Below are positions 20,961 through 31,566 of a stretch of DNA of 34,209 nucleotides, in pieces. This DNA is from Saccoglossus kowalevskii (lineage: Eukaryota > Hemichordata > Enteropneusta > Harrimaniidae): assembly GCF_000003605.2 (NCBI RefSeq), contig NW_003152254.1, positions 211,585 through 245,793 of the forward strand. Reading direction: 5' to 3'. Position 1 is the first letter of the stretch, and the number at the start of each line of letters is the position of its first letter. Below the pieces are notes generated by a model. That model did not search any database and was not told where the DNA came from. It was given only the letters and a program-made list of their open reading frames with translations. The position numbers and the translations under genes are program-made.

Positions 20961-21544
20961 AATGGAAAGTCAAATTATAACTGCCATGTTTTATGTTATT
21001 CATTGCCGGAATCGATTTCCCTGTTTTAAATAATCATCAACGTCCGCATGTCTGTATCATTCTACACAATAATGATCACCCATACACTCTCGACGCAAAA
21101 GACGTGATCAATTTTTATTCGTGATTTTTTTGTCTAAACTCAACAATTTCCCACAGGAAAAAACAGCAGTACTTGTTATGATAGATAAACAGACAAACAG
21201 ATTGCATCAGAATAGGTATTCCTTAAACATAGTATGAGTGACGGTTTTTTTTTAACAAAAACAGCACTATTAAAAAATAAACTAAAAGTAAAGATAAATA
21301 CTTAAACCCGATACGAATCTCATATGTGAAAGTAAAATAAACGGGTCCAGTGAATGCAACATAACAAAATAAATGTGTTGAGAGATAAGTAGATGTACTT
21401 CAATATTATTCACTTAGTAAAATAATGTTTAAATTATATATATATGGGAGTCATTTATTCCAAAACAAGAGTGCTCAATACAAAGTATATGTAGAGCGGA
21501 TATATACGGTAATGAAGGAATCAATACAAAACTAAATGAACATT
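20961..21544. other. No gene seen
   Basis: Lies between module E and the Penelope-like relic, within the block that separates E from F in this copy. It may be part of the same insertion. Confidence 0.4.
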
Positions 21545-22460
21545 GAAACAAGAAAGCACATCTTTTGCTGGGTATACTGTACGGGCTACCGCGAGCAAGA
21601 ATTTTCCATGTTATTCTATGCTCAATATTTTTTTCTTTGAGTGACCAAACATGCTTACTTAGTTCTGTCGCATTTCTGAAGGCCTGATTACGAAATGAGG
21701 TAGTATGGTTTCTGTACCTTTTTTTGACTTCATTTCGACGTACGTTTCGCTAGGTTGTCTAAGCGCGTAACTCGCACTTGGTATATGACGCCAGACTGCA
21801 AACACTTCCCGTCCAGTGGACATGCCGCTTTCTTCTGACAATGCATAACTTATTGACTTTCGTTTTATCAGTCGTGTTGTTCTTATCAGTCACGAGTTGG
21901 TGTTTGTCTTTACTGTTGATGGTATCTTTGATATTGTTCATACAGCTATAGCTGAGATTATTGCCAGTCGGGAAGCATTTATCAATTAAATCCAGAATTT
22001 GCTTGTCGATGCTGTTACAGACGTTGTAGCTATATGGTGGGTTGAACCAAATAACATTACTACGCGGCCGTGTTTTTTACCCTTCTCCGTGGGGGCTCAA
22101 ACTTTAATTGGTGGTTGTACCCACTTTCGAGTAGAGCTCTTTGGTAGGGTGGCGCCGCGATGTCAAACATCTCTTTATCTGACGATATTGATGACAATCG
22201 CCTGTTAATCCCGGCCGAATATTCTTTGTGACATTGGGCTTTGTAAAGGGGCTGTATGAACCGTGAATGAGGCTAGCGTGACATCAAGGAAGTTTAGTAT
22301 CTTTTTATTCGCTTCGATCGCGATCTTCAGGCCGTGGTTTTTAAATAAGCGACAGATATCTTTTTTGGTTTGTTCAGTCTTTTTGGGTGTGGCGTCTAAG
22401 GCGACTAAACCGTCATTTCTGCAGAGACCGATCCGGACGTTCGACGATATATATATTTAT
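21545..22460 (-). pseudogene. Penelope-like element relic (RT C-terminus plus GIY-YIG nuclease)
   Basis: Read on the minus strand from 22460, fragments of a reverse-transcriptase C-terminus appear ([39 protein letters not shown]). They are followed by [25 protein letters not shown] and VIWFNPPYS. Then come a zinc-knuckle-like CPLDGKC, GVIYQVRV (GIY-like strand), ETYVEM (degenerate YIG strand), NHTTSFRN, ELSKHVWSLK and ITWKILARGSPYSIPSKRC. The order matches retroelements that couple reverse transcriptase to a GIY-YIG endonuclease, as in Penelope-like elements. At least three frameshifts separate the pieces, so it is dead. The family is from memory of conserved motifs; the exact clade is not settled. 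Confidence 0.65.
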
Positions 22461-22726
22461 ATATATTTATATACATTTTATTGAATACCAACGATGCAGT
22501 CAATCTAATATTTAAGCATACTGACGATGTTGCCATCTGTGTAGGTGCAATTTGTCGAATAAGGTCATGAGTAAAGAATAAATAAAAGAGCTCACAATGC
22601 CAGAATAGTATATAGAATATATAATGTATATTCGCTTGTAGACAACAACAGAGAACGAATGACTACCACTACACACGTTTGAAAATAAAAATGGTTTTGT
22701 CGGGGTATTTATCTAGTATCATGTGT

Positions 22727-22839
22727 ATAACATTACTACGCGGCCGTGTTGTTTACCCTTATCCGTGGGGGGCTCAAACTTCATTGGTGGTTATAGCCGC
22801 TTTCGCGTAGAGCTCTTTGGTAGGGTGGCGCCGCGATGT
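22727..22839 (-). pseudogene. Second copy of part of the Penelope-like relic, cut by the gap
   Basis: 113 bases nearly identical to 22050-22163, including TAACATTACTACGCGGCCGT and GGTGGCGCCGCGATGT. It runs directly into the run of N. It belongs to a tandem duplication of about 677 bp starting at 22050. Confidence 0.8.
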
Positions 22840-22889
22840 NNNNNNNNNNNNNNNNNNNNNNNNNNNNNNNNNNNNNNNNNNNNNNNNNN
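22840..22889. other. Assembly gap (50 N)
   Basis: Exactly 50 unknown bases, the round number typical of a placeholder of unknown size. Comparing flanks with the first copy (22164-22541) suggests that roughly 380 bases are missing if the second copy is full length. Confidence 0.95.
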
Positions 22890-23460
22890 TGTAGATGTAA
22901 TTTGTCGAATAAGGTGAGGAGTAGAGAATAAATAAAAGAGCTCACAATGCCGCAATAGTATATAAAATATATAATTTATATTCGCTTGTAGACAACAACA
23001 GGGAACGGATGACTACCACTACACACGTTTGAAAATAAAAATGGTTTTGTTGAGGTATCATGTGTATAAAACTCGCACAGATCCTAAACATATTTGGTGT
23101 TTTCATATATTAGCTTTTATTAAAAACACTATTGAGTATCATAGCTAATGACTAATGCATCAAATATTGTTGTACGTGAATACAATTATGGTGTCACAAT
23201 TTAGTTCAGATTGCTTGTAAAAAATCGCATGTTGCCATTGTGAAACACATCTCGATTCAAACAGATTGAGGTTAAGAACAATTGAAATAACGTTTCAAAA
23301 AAAAGTGACATATTATCCGGGTTTTCGTAGTCAGAATAATTAAAATACCAAAAAGGTAAAAAAAAAATTATATTGGTCGCAGACAATGATATACTTGCAA
23401 CAGACACTATGATGTCATTCTCTAGCTATATCACTTTCGGCAAGAATCAAGATAGTGGAC

Positions 23461-24015
23461 TATATAAGACTGATGAAAGTTGAATATATTGAAATGTCAT
23501 AGAAAATAACTGTAAATTGCATTTTTCTATAATTGTTAAGTTAACTCATTTGAGGGCATTGTGTTGTTCTCACATTACATTTTCTCTTTGACGATTTTTT
23601 AGATAAAACACAATGTAAAGTTGTAATGTTGGAATATTTTTCTAATAAATGTCACTGAATATAATAATTGTTGCCAAATATATTTCTCATCAGTTATTGG
23701 CGAGAATTGTATTAATTTGAAAAAAAAAAATATCTCAATCGACATCATTGCCATTATTAAACGCTGGTAACATAAAGGTTAGGTCTAACAATTCGTATAA
23801 AAAAGTACGTGCTTCTGCATTGGAGCACAAATTGATATGTATACGTAATTCTGTCATGTATCGTTCTTTGAATAATTTATGGAACTGCTATGTGATGTTA
23901 ATATTGTCACATTCTTTTAGCATTTTGTTAACGTCAGGGCACGTTTGAATGCACGAGAATAATCAGTCAACATTCTAATAATGTTTTCACTTCGGAAAGT
24001 AATGTCTGTTAATTG
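23461..24015. other. No gene seen
   Basis: AT-rich stretch after module F and before the glycosyltransferase relic. No motif recognised. Confidence 0.5.
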
Positions 24016-24810
24016 CTATAGTCGTTGATAGCGACATTTAAAAATATCCTTGTCAAAATGCTTCAATAGAAATTCAGCTAAACCAGAATTAAGAGTTAAC
24101 AGTACGGGCAAACCAGCAGCAATGGCTTCAAGGCCCACCAATCCAAATGTTTCCGAACGTGACGCCATGCTTACTAAGTGGCTTAGCTTAATATTGCTAA
24201 GGATGTCATCTTGGGTACCATATTGCTGAATATCCAGCAATCTAAATTTGGAGGTTATATGCAAGTAGCTTTTACTCTTTTCAAGATCACCTCGTGGAAT
24301 ACCTCGAATCGTTCAAATTACTCCTTTGTCACTGTCTTTGAAGTATTCCGCGACCTTACTCACAGCTTTAGCAACGACATCATAACCTTTCTCATTTTCA
24401 ACACCTAAAACTCTATTAAAAGTTAATATATTTATTTCTGATTCAGTCTCTGGTTGTTTTAAATTAACATCAAAAAAATAGAATCAGGCAATGGAAGGTA
24501 TTCATTAGTGCTCAACGTTTGTCAGGAAAGAATGTCTTGTATATGAGAGACATTTACATCACTGGGAGTAACGTGGTTGAGATAAACATTTTTACCAGGG
24601 ACAAAAATCATCACGATTTTTTAACCCAGCTTCTGAAGTGACTGGCACGTGACCAACTATTATGTCGATATTCCGAAGTTTGAGTAAATTACGGTAGTAT
24701 GTATGATGGCGTATTGTTAGACATTTGATAATAGCGGGATCCAAATTGTGAGCGTCAGTCCTTGAGTGATTGTCGTTCGCCACACAAACCTGAACCACCG
24801 TTCTTCAACA
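24016..24810 (-). pseudogene. Glycosyltransferase (GT4/group 1-like) gene relic
   Basis: The C-terminal half reads in one frame from about 24480 to 24016: LKQPETESEINILTFNRVL, KGYDVVAKAVSKVAEYF, IRGIPRGD, YGTQDDI, then SRSETFGLVGLEAIAAGLP and NSGLAEFL. The pattern E-FGL-GLEA-A-GLPV is the donor-binding end of GT-B fold glycosyltransferases. A TGA at 24313-24315 interrupts the frame. Upstream, after a one-base loss in a T run near 24472-24478, lie EYLPLPDSI and then LRNIDIIVGHVPVTSEAGL (24592-24798 frame). The Asp-rich middle part normally between these blocks appears shortened. Relatives are large invertebrate proteins, often uncharacterised. Here it is broken by at least one stop and two frameshifts. 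Introns could explain some breaks, but not the stop. Confidence 0.65.
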
Positions 24811-24968
24811 ATGTGAGGAACTGTGCTTAACTGTGCGAACGCCAGAACGCCGTGTTCTCAGTGTTGTGACTTGAAAATGGATTGAGAACCTCCAAAAAAT
24901 AAAACGTGGTCTTCAAATTTCACTGGTCACAAACTAGATAGATTGAAGGACAAATGACAAAAAAATGC

Positions 24969-24985
24969 AAAAAAAAAAAAAAAAA
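24969..24985. repeat. Poly(A) tract, 17 bases
   Basis: Uninterrupted A run on the plus strand, with AATAAA at 24898-24903 about 66 bases before it. It could be the tail of an old plus-strand retrocopy, but no parent sequence is recognisable. Confidence 0.6.
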
Positions 24986-24994
24986 TACTACGAG

Positions 24995-25180
24995 TCACAG
25001 GAAAAAATGTATGTTACCCATAACAACCGGTGTACCGTAGAGGCGTTTTCTAGCTGACAAAATTGCAGTGATATATGGTAGTGCAATTCTCCACTGGGGG
25101 AGATGATGAAAATAATTTCGAAAGCTGCAGATTTGTGCCGAGTGTACACCAACCACTGTAATAGAGTGACGGCGTGCACA
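24995..25180 (-). pseudogene. Possible TPR-like fragment
   Basis: A minus-strand open frame (24995-25288) contains QWRIALPYITAILSARKRLY followed by G. This fits the second half of a kinesin-light-chain-type tetratricopeptide repeat (A-L-x-Y ... L-x-x-R-x-x-Y-G). Only one repeat-like unit is seen and the rest of the frame is unrecognised. It lies on the same strand as the glycosyltransferase relic and upstream of it. It could be chance. Confidence 0.25.
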
Positions 25181-25288
25181 GTCTTTCATTTGTTTAAAAC
25201 TTCTTTTTACAACTTTCAATTGGCCAATTACAGCCCAAACTGTAAAAAAAACGGAATTAAAACGTGGAAAATCCGTTTCAATGATCAA

Positions 25289-26211
25289 AATTGTACGCGA
25301 CCTCTTATTTCAAAATTGAGTTAGTACGTAAAAGGTCAGAAAGGTCATCTTTTGTTATGCTAATGTTTGTGTTCACGCTGTTATATTCGCTGTGGATGCG
25401 TTTTGTTTTCCGGGGAATAACAATTAGTATGTATTTAGTTTGAACCAGGTGGGGAGTTGCATGACACGATTAGTGGAAATATTCTCCATTTGCATAAATT
25501 ATTATTCATGAGCAATAAAAATCGTCCTTTCAGTATCATTGTACCAAAATGCTTTCCGATAGCATACATGATAGTTTCCAAATTGACCGATTCTATCGTT
25601 ACGAGCCGAAAAAAAATATATATCGAAAAACTGATATGAAGGTGTTTTTTGAGACACGTTTTTGATCAGACTCCAGCAAACTGTTTTTATCCCGAAATTC
25701 ACGGAGAATGCAGAGGCACGTTTATATTTCACTCTGATACTATTACTCAAAATTGTTCAAAATGTTTTCAGTGACTGTTGTCAGTGAAAGTAACCTAATT
25801 AGTATGCATTTCGAGACGGTGTTTGTGCATGCGCAGTTTGAAATGAAACAATTTTGAACGCAATAAAATCATGCGTAGAACTCGGTCTCGGTAAAGCCTG
25901 TATTTTTCTACGAGATGTTTTGTAAGTGTTGTTGAGCATTATTCTGTAAATAAATCTTTGAAATTATTAAATATGTTCATAAAAGGAACGTTGTTGTGTT
26001 GGGCCACGTACGACTGATGTAGAAACGTTCCAATCAGATGGATGGCGCCTTCTCGTTCAAATCCCCACTGGTTTGAACTGTGATGTGTGTGTATGTTTGT
26101 GCATGCATTCAGTGTACAACTACTATTCTTATAGTAGTATTAATGTTCAAATAATCGTAATCTTATAGTAGATGCAAATAAAATTTGTCACTAGTTTTAT
26201 CGAATTGTCAA
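25289..26211. other. No gene seen
   Basis: Short open frames on both strands (25457-25750) lack known motifs. CGTTCAAATCCCC near 26056 resembles an isolated pol III B box, but no A box precedes it at tRNA spacing. Confidence 0.5.
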
Positions 26212-26393
26212 TATACTGGTATAATATAATAGCAATAACCCCCCCCCCCCGTCGAAGTCGCGTATACCACTTGATATTGCACAATTCACTCCATATATGC
26301 ATGTTGTGACATGTCGTGAATTGTACAATATATTGTGGTATACCCGCCTTCGGCAGGGAATAATTGCTTAATTATTTTATGGTATACTCTGGT
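26212..26393. mobile_element. Fold-back (MITE-like) element
   Basis: Inner arms at 26262-26289 and 26316-26343 are inverted copies of each other with 24 of 28 positions matching (GTATACCAC ... ATATTG ... ACAATTCAC). They are separated by 26 bases. Similarity continues outward: GTCGAAG pairs with CTTCGGC, GCAAT with ATTGC, and GGTATA with TATACC near both ends. The total is about 180 bp with no coding capacity. A run of 12 C (26239-26250) lies in the left arm. Exact ends and a target duplication are unclear. Confidence 0.6.
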
Positions 26394-26399
26394 CTTATA

Positions 26400-26551
26400 A
26401 TGTGACCTTTATTTTAGTTCATACACCATTCTAAATTATGTTTTAAGATTTACATACTTCAAGTACAAATACTAAATTAAAATACGATCGCCTGTATAAC
26501 TTTTTTGTTTCTTGTTGTACACAAATTCCTAGACGTCTTTCACAAGAGCCG
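26400..26551 (-). pseudogene. Decayed partial copy of DED exon 2 and intron 2
   Basis: 26400-26490 matches intron sequence near 10687-10780 (shared core ACTAAATTAAAATACGAT). 26500-26551 matches the 3' part of exon 2 (shared ACAAATTCCT, GACGTCTT, CACAAGAGC). The roughly 130 bases between these blocks in the gene (about 10785-10913) are missing here. On the minus strand the coding part reads ALVKDV, then a TAG stop, then EFV, matching ALVEDVEEFV of the gene. Because intron sequence is included, this is a DNA-level duplication and not a processed retrocopy. It ends abruptly where the non-LTR relic begins. Confidence 0.75.
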
Positions 26552-26559
26552 ATTGATGT

Positions 26560-27640
26560 AATGCTCGTAGCAGCTGATTAATTTCATAGAGAAAAAAGTA
26601 TACTTATTGAAAAACAATTTGGTTTTCGTGAAAAAACACGGCGCATCGCTTGCCCTAGCGGATCTGATCTCACACATAGCCGAAAACTGGACAAAATTTA
26701 TATTACTTTTGGAATTTCTATCGACCTGAAAAACGCCTTTGATAGTATAGAACACGATATTCTGTTCCACAAATTACAATATTATGGGATCAGAGGGCTC
26801 TCGCTACTCTGGTTCAAAAACTACCTTTCTGTCAGTTACCAACCAGTGAAAATTAACAATATTACATCTACATATAAACCAATAAAGTGTGGTGTTCCAC
26901 AAGGATCGATTTTTGGCCCAATTTTATTCCTAATTTACATAAATGATATTGATAACTCAACTAATGTATTTGACTTTCGCCTATTTGCAGACGATACTGA
27001 CCTCTTTCAGTATATTAAAAGTAACACAATCAAACTTGCACATACTAACAACGATTTTCAAAGAATCTGTGAATGATGCATAGCCAACAGTCAATGTGGA
27101 AAAAACAAATTCATGACTATTAAAACGCCTCATGAACACATGGGCATTGAGGACAGCTTGGATATAAATGGTTTTGAGATATAGGGAGTTTGCTTAATCA
27201 ATTACCTCGGTGTGTCCATTGAAAATCACCTTATTTGGAAACCGCACATTAAAAAAGTAAAAAAAAAAAAAAATAATTGCCCCCAAAGTTGATATTATCT
27301 CCCAGATCAGACATTATGTGCCCAAATCAGTTTTAATTTTGTTATACAATTCCATGATTCTCCCGCATATTAGTTATTGTTTAGAAATATGGAGGAACGT
27401 CCATCATACACTAATAGAACCTATCCTTCTTTTGCAAAAGAAAGTTGTACGGCTGATCTCATTTCCAGTTTACCATGCATATACTGCCCCTTTATTTAAA
27501 AAAAATAAGTAGGCATACTTGGTATTCACAAGTTGTGTAAATTTAAAATATGTCTGTTCATTTATGATCTGAAAAGCGACCGTTATGCCCGTGCTGACAA
27601 TGATTACCGCTGAGATAATTTCAAACAGAGGTCATAACTT
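26560..27640 (+). pseudogene. Non-LTR retrotransposon reverse transcriptase relic (CR1/jockey-like)
   Basis: In order: SLALADLISHIAENW (about 26646-26690), SIDLKNAFDSIEHDILFHKL with the first catalytic Asp at 26723, YYGIRGLSLLWFKNYLS, GVPQGSIFGPILF, and the FADD box at 26984-26995. These are reverse-transcriptase blocks in the correct order. A TGA at 27074-27076 and a TAG near 27182 interrupt the frame. INYLGVSIENHLIWKPHI follows. The frame then shifts in an A run at about 27258-27272 and continues with LILLYNSMILPHISYCLEIW and LLQKKVVRLI. There is no 5' endonuclease, so the copy is 5'-truncated. The left edge abuts the DED-gene fragment and the right edge abuts a dispersed repeat at about 27660. 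Confidence 0.8.
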
Positions 27641-27664
27641 TCTCTGTGTATTATTTTTCTAAAC

Positions 27665-28920
27665 GTCATCCAACAGAAATACCCAGTAAGAAAATTGTAA
27701 CCGAATCATTAGCAAATCACGTCTTTAAGACGTGCTTAAATATGGCCACAATCTTACAAAATGACACTTCATTGACAATGATTAATTTTTTATTTTAAGT
27801 AAATATAAATGTGTCAGGTAGTAAGAAAATATTCATACCGGTTTGAAAAGTATTCTATAGCAGACATTTTATTACTTCAGAACAGCAGTTATTTTGGTTC
27901 TATATTAATGTGTTTTCTAAGCAAATCCTGATGTAGACTATTCGATTACAATATTAGCTCGTAATTGTAGGAACTACTTCGTTTTAAATTCAATATAAGT
28001 GTAATATTTTTTTAAATATGGTCATTTTGATAACTACATCTTTATCTTAGCCAGTATCTTAATAGGGCGTATCGTACTTTGCCTATTTTTCAAAAATACA
28101 ATGAATTTTACACAATACACGCCATGTGACCAATATTTATAGATAACCAATTATTCGATCAGTCATCACATCAAACATGCACCCCATTCTATTTTTGTCT
28201 TTAGCATTATTTGGGATACAGTCAGAATCAGTAAAATACGGGGACTGTGAGATTATTGACCTTGTTAAGCTATTTAATCAAAGTTTAACCTTTGACATTA
28301 CACGACCGATTGCACAGCTCAATTGATCTAACTAGTAGGTGTAACTACGTATGATACGTGGTGATATCTATGGTGTCGTTGATGGTAATTCCAAAAAAAT
28401 AGTATGATTACGTGTGAAAAATCATAATCACATCCTGCTGATTAATATTCAAAACCCCAAGGCAAATCTGTCACTATTGAGGATTTATATTGTTACCAGT
28501 CTACGAGAGACATTGTTATCAGAGAAAAACAAGCACTGACATGTTTACTGACATATATATTATACTGATACTTTGTCAGAAAATCGATATTTTCGACTGA
28601 CTGGTACTTCACAATTTTATGGGTAGTTATTCCACACATGGGTATAACATCATAGCAGCGACAACAAAATGAAAATTAGTGAATTGTCAGATAAATGGCA
28701 ATATAATGGTGCATCCACTCTGTAGATAGTGTGACATTGACTTTGTATGGTTATCTCGAGTATTTTGTAGTTGTATTGTTAAAGTTAACTTGCGAGTTTG
28801 GGATTTAAACATCGTATTGAGAGACAATGAATGATGTTGGCGTCTTTTGGTTTGTAATATATCGTGTTATTTTATCATTAACTAAAAAAAAAACAAAGCA
28901 TTGGTGTTACATTACCATTA
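27665..28920. repeat. Dispersed repeat modules I and C, copy 2 of I and copy 4 of C
   Basis: Module I (27665-28140) is followed directly by module C (28160-28920). This is the only place in the window where the two are joined. The non-LTR relics abut both ends. Confidence 0.75.
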
Positions 28921-28922
28921 CC

Positions 28923-29700
28923 ATGCCAGGACTTTGGTCTGATCATCAGTCTCAAGAAGACAGAAGTGTTGGGCCAGGGTGTAGAGGCACCTCCAACTTT
29001 CACCATCGGTGACTATGAACTGAAGGTTGTGAATCATTTCACATACCTCGGGTCCACCGCCAGTAACAATCTCTCCTTGACATGTGGATTGGAAAGGCTA
29101 CAACTACACTTTCCCATCTCATCGCACGAGTCTGACAGAACCCCAAACTCTCTATCAAGACCAAATTGTCCGTGTACAACGCTTGTGTCCTCAGCTCATT
29201 CTCTATGGAAGCAAAACATGGACCATCCATGCCAAGCAAGAGAGCAGGCTGAATCGCATCATTTGGATATCATGGAAGAACACAGTTACCAATGTCGAAG
29301 TGCTGTCGAAGTGCTGGCCTCCCAACCATGTTCACTCTTCTTAGACAACGCAGACTACGCTGGCTAGGCCACATCCGTCGCATGGATGATGACCGAATCC
29401 CCACAGACCTTCTCTACGATCTCTGATCGCAGGAAAGAGAAACACCGGACGGCCACAGCTGCGTTTCAAAGATGTTTGCAAGATGGACTTAAGGGCTCTT
29501 TATATTGACACAGAACACTGGGTGGACCCTGCAAACGACTGTCCAGGCAACTAAAATCGGGTGAAACCAGATTGATGATCATGACAGAAGAAAAGCGGAT
29601 CTTGCGAAAAGAACTCTGAGTCAGTTTACAGATGTGCCCTATGTGGCAGGGACTGTCATTCTTGTATAAGAATGTTTAACAACAGTCGACGCTGTGGGCT
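28923..29700 (+). pseudogene. Second non-LTR retrotransposon relic, C-terminal part
   Basis: FGLIISLKKTEVLGQGV and HFTYLGSTASNNLSL at 28930-29080 are the region after the catalytic core of a reverse transcriptase. Frameshifted pieces follow: YNACVLS, LYGSKTWT, GLPTMFTLLRQRRLRWLG, HIRRMDDDRIPTDLLYDL, then a TGA, then GKRNTGRPQLRFKDVCK. A zinc-finger-like tail (CALCGRDC...RRC, 29633-29695) closes the element. The motif set differs from the relic at 26.6-27.6 kb, so this is another family. There are several frameshifts and stops, and the 5' part is absent. The left end adjoins the end of a dispersed-repeat copy near 28920. Confidence 0.78.
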
Positions 29701-29712
29701 GATGTCAATTAG

Positions 29713-31566
29713 AATTTTATCATGGTCAATATTGACTGACACAGGCCATAGAGCGAAATATATATCTGAAATAAATAAACCCAAGTCGCTGTCAATGGCA
29801 TTGATGATTCATTTTTATTTGAGGGAAAATAGGCACCTGACAATCAAATGCTAAAAAATCAAATGCTAACAAAATACATATGCAGATACACTGTAGTGAA
29901 CCAGTGTCTCTTCAAAAGGCGTGTTTGTACAATGAGTGGTCCTTAGGTGTCGACAAAGTGAATTACATTTTACGACAAGGAAAATGAAAACATGATGCTG
30001 CCCGTCTGTTCTAGTATTGATGGATGTCAATTGTCATCAAATGACATTTTTTTCTGGAAGTCAAATGCGTTCACCTATTTACTGTCAGACCGTGTCACAG
30101 TGACTGAGATTGTCAAGAACCAACGTACTCTTTCGTCAGTTCATTTGGTCACTTAAAGATCGCCTATTTTAACATGGTTTGCTGAATCTGATTTCTCTCG
30201 GAGGCATGTTTGTACCAAGTGCAACGTAGATCTGATGAGTGGTACTACATATATCTAAGGAAAAAAAATCAGATCTGTGAATTACCTAGCTCAAGTTATT
30301 ATTTAAATTTAAGTCACACGCATGCATACAGGCACCCAATCACATACACACACGTTTCTATTAATTTAAAATACAAATATAAAAATATACTTAAACAAAA
30401 AGACTGTTGAACAGGGGAGAAATCTGATTCACATTTAATTGAAATTAACAATAATAACAACAAAGTTAAAACAGTATATATGCAACGACACTTTCATGCA
30501 AATGTATGTGTAACAAGTTTCTCACTGGATATCTGTCAGTAAAACCCGTTGCCAATCGATCCTAGGGGAAGGGTCCATGGTTATGCTTCGTTAGTTACCG
30601 TGACAAACAGTGATAAAACAAGGGTGAAAATACATTTAGAGAGACCAGTTCGTACGGTAGTTAAAATATGTTGTTTCATTACAAATTATGCAATTAAAAG
30701 CGGGTCAAACATGGAATACAGTACTGTACATTATATAATGCATTTAGGGAGGTGATCAAAATAAAATCAGCGGTTTCGTGCCAGGTTTTTATTAGGTCAC
30801 CCGGAAACGTAATTTGTTTCTGTCCGAACACGAGCAGGCTCAACTAAAAAATGTAACTGCAATACGTCTGTGTTTGAAAATAATAGAATTTGATTCAATC
30901 ATGATGTTTGGGGAGCCGAAATTTCTGTCTTGTTTTAGTGTCAGTGCGACCAAGTTAACCAAATCGTCTTAAATATATTCATGCAGTTAGACATCATTGC
31001 ATCACCAGAAAAATGAGTTGTTGCATAATCATGATGTTATGAATTACTGCGTTATATCATACCATTGTTACTATAATTATACCTGTGAATATTTGTAGAA
31101 TGTGGGCGTAATGGCATATTTTATACTTTGGAAACAGCTTTTTTCACTCGGATGATCGTAACATGATAAATCGCGGTAATATGTTGTTCTGTTTGCAGTT
31201 TCTGATTGCAATGTTTAAGTTAGCGTAAGCTCAGCTTCCTTGCTAATTGTCCAAGGTGTGAACAGTTAATTTAACCGAAACCAGGATTGGGACAATAGAC
31301 TGTCAAGCGTTTCCAGACGGGGATACAGTGACTGTGATGATATCAATCGCTACATCGCATTCGTTTTGGAGACATAAACACTCATATTTTTGCAAACAGT
31401 TTCTAGTTGCCTGTTCTTTCATATGTGTATGTATAACGAACTAGCACATTCGGTAATATTTTGAAATCAACAAATGTGGTCATAGAAAGGTGGTCATTAT
31501 TATTACGTGACTTAGTGAAAGTCGCTCACAGGTATTTGAACTTCTGATCTAGATTTACCAGAAACG
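29713..31566. other. No gene seen
   Basis: AT-rich sequence with short open frames. The frame at 30549-30755 contains LERPVRTVVKIC, vaguely like the C-terminal end of some retroelement integrases, but too short to assign. Confidence 0.45.

Larger units (their letters stand above)
22050..23060. repeat. Tandem duplication, about 677-bp unit
   Basis: Unit 1 is about 22050-22726 and unit 2 about 22727-23060, with the N gap inside unit 2. Right-hand parts match closely (AGCTCACAATGCC, TCGCTTGTAGACAACAACAG, GACTACCACTACACACG). The copies differ at scattered sites, so this is either a recent duplication or two haplotypes joined by the assembler. Confidence 0.75.
22575..23460. repeat. Dispersed repeat module F, copy 1 (with tandem duplication)
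   Basis: Pairs with 33390-34209 (TGACTACCACTACA, ATTAGCTTTTATTAAAA, TCAAACAGATTGAGGTTAAG, AATCAAGATAGTGGACTAT). Its left part occurs twice because of the duplication at 22050-23060. Confidence 0.78.

Noticed and set aside
21659-22484. Plus-strand frames over the Penelope-like relic
   Set aside because: The recognisable protein motifs are all on the minus strand; the plus-strand frames are shadows.
26030-26080. Possible pol III B box (CGTTCAAATCCCC)
   Set aside because: No A box at tRNA distance upstream and no cloverleaf.
28966-29367. 133-codon plus-strand frame as a gene
   Set aside because: Only its first part matches the retrotransposon frame; the remainder is a frameshifted reading of the same relic.
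30549-30755. Possible integrase C-terminal fragment (LERPVRTVVKIC)
   Set aside because: The resemblance is short and has no neighbouring integrase or reverse-transcriptase motif.
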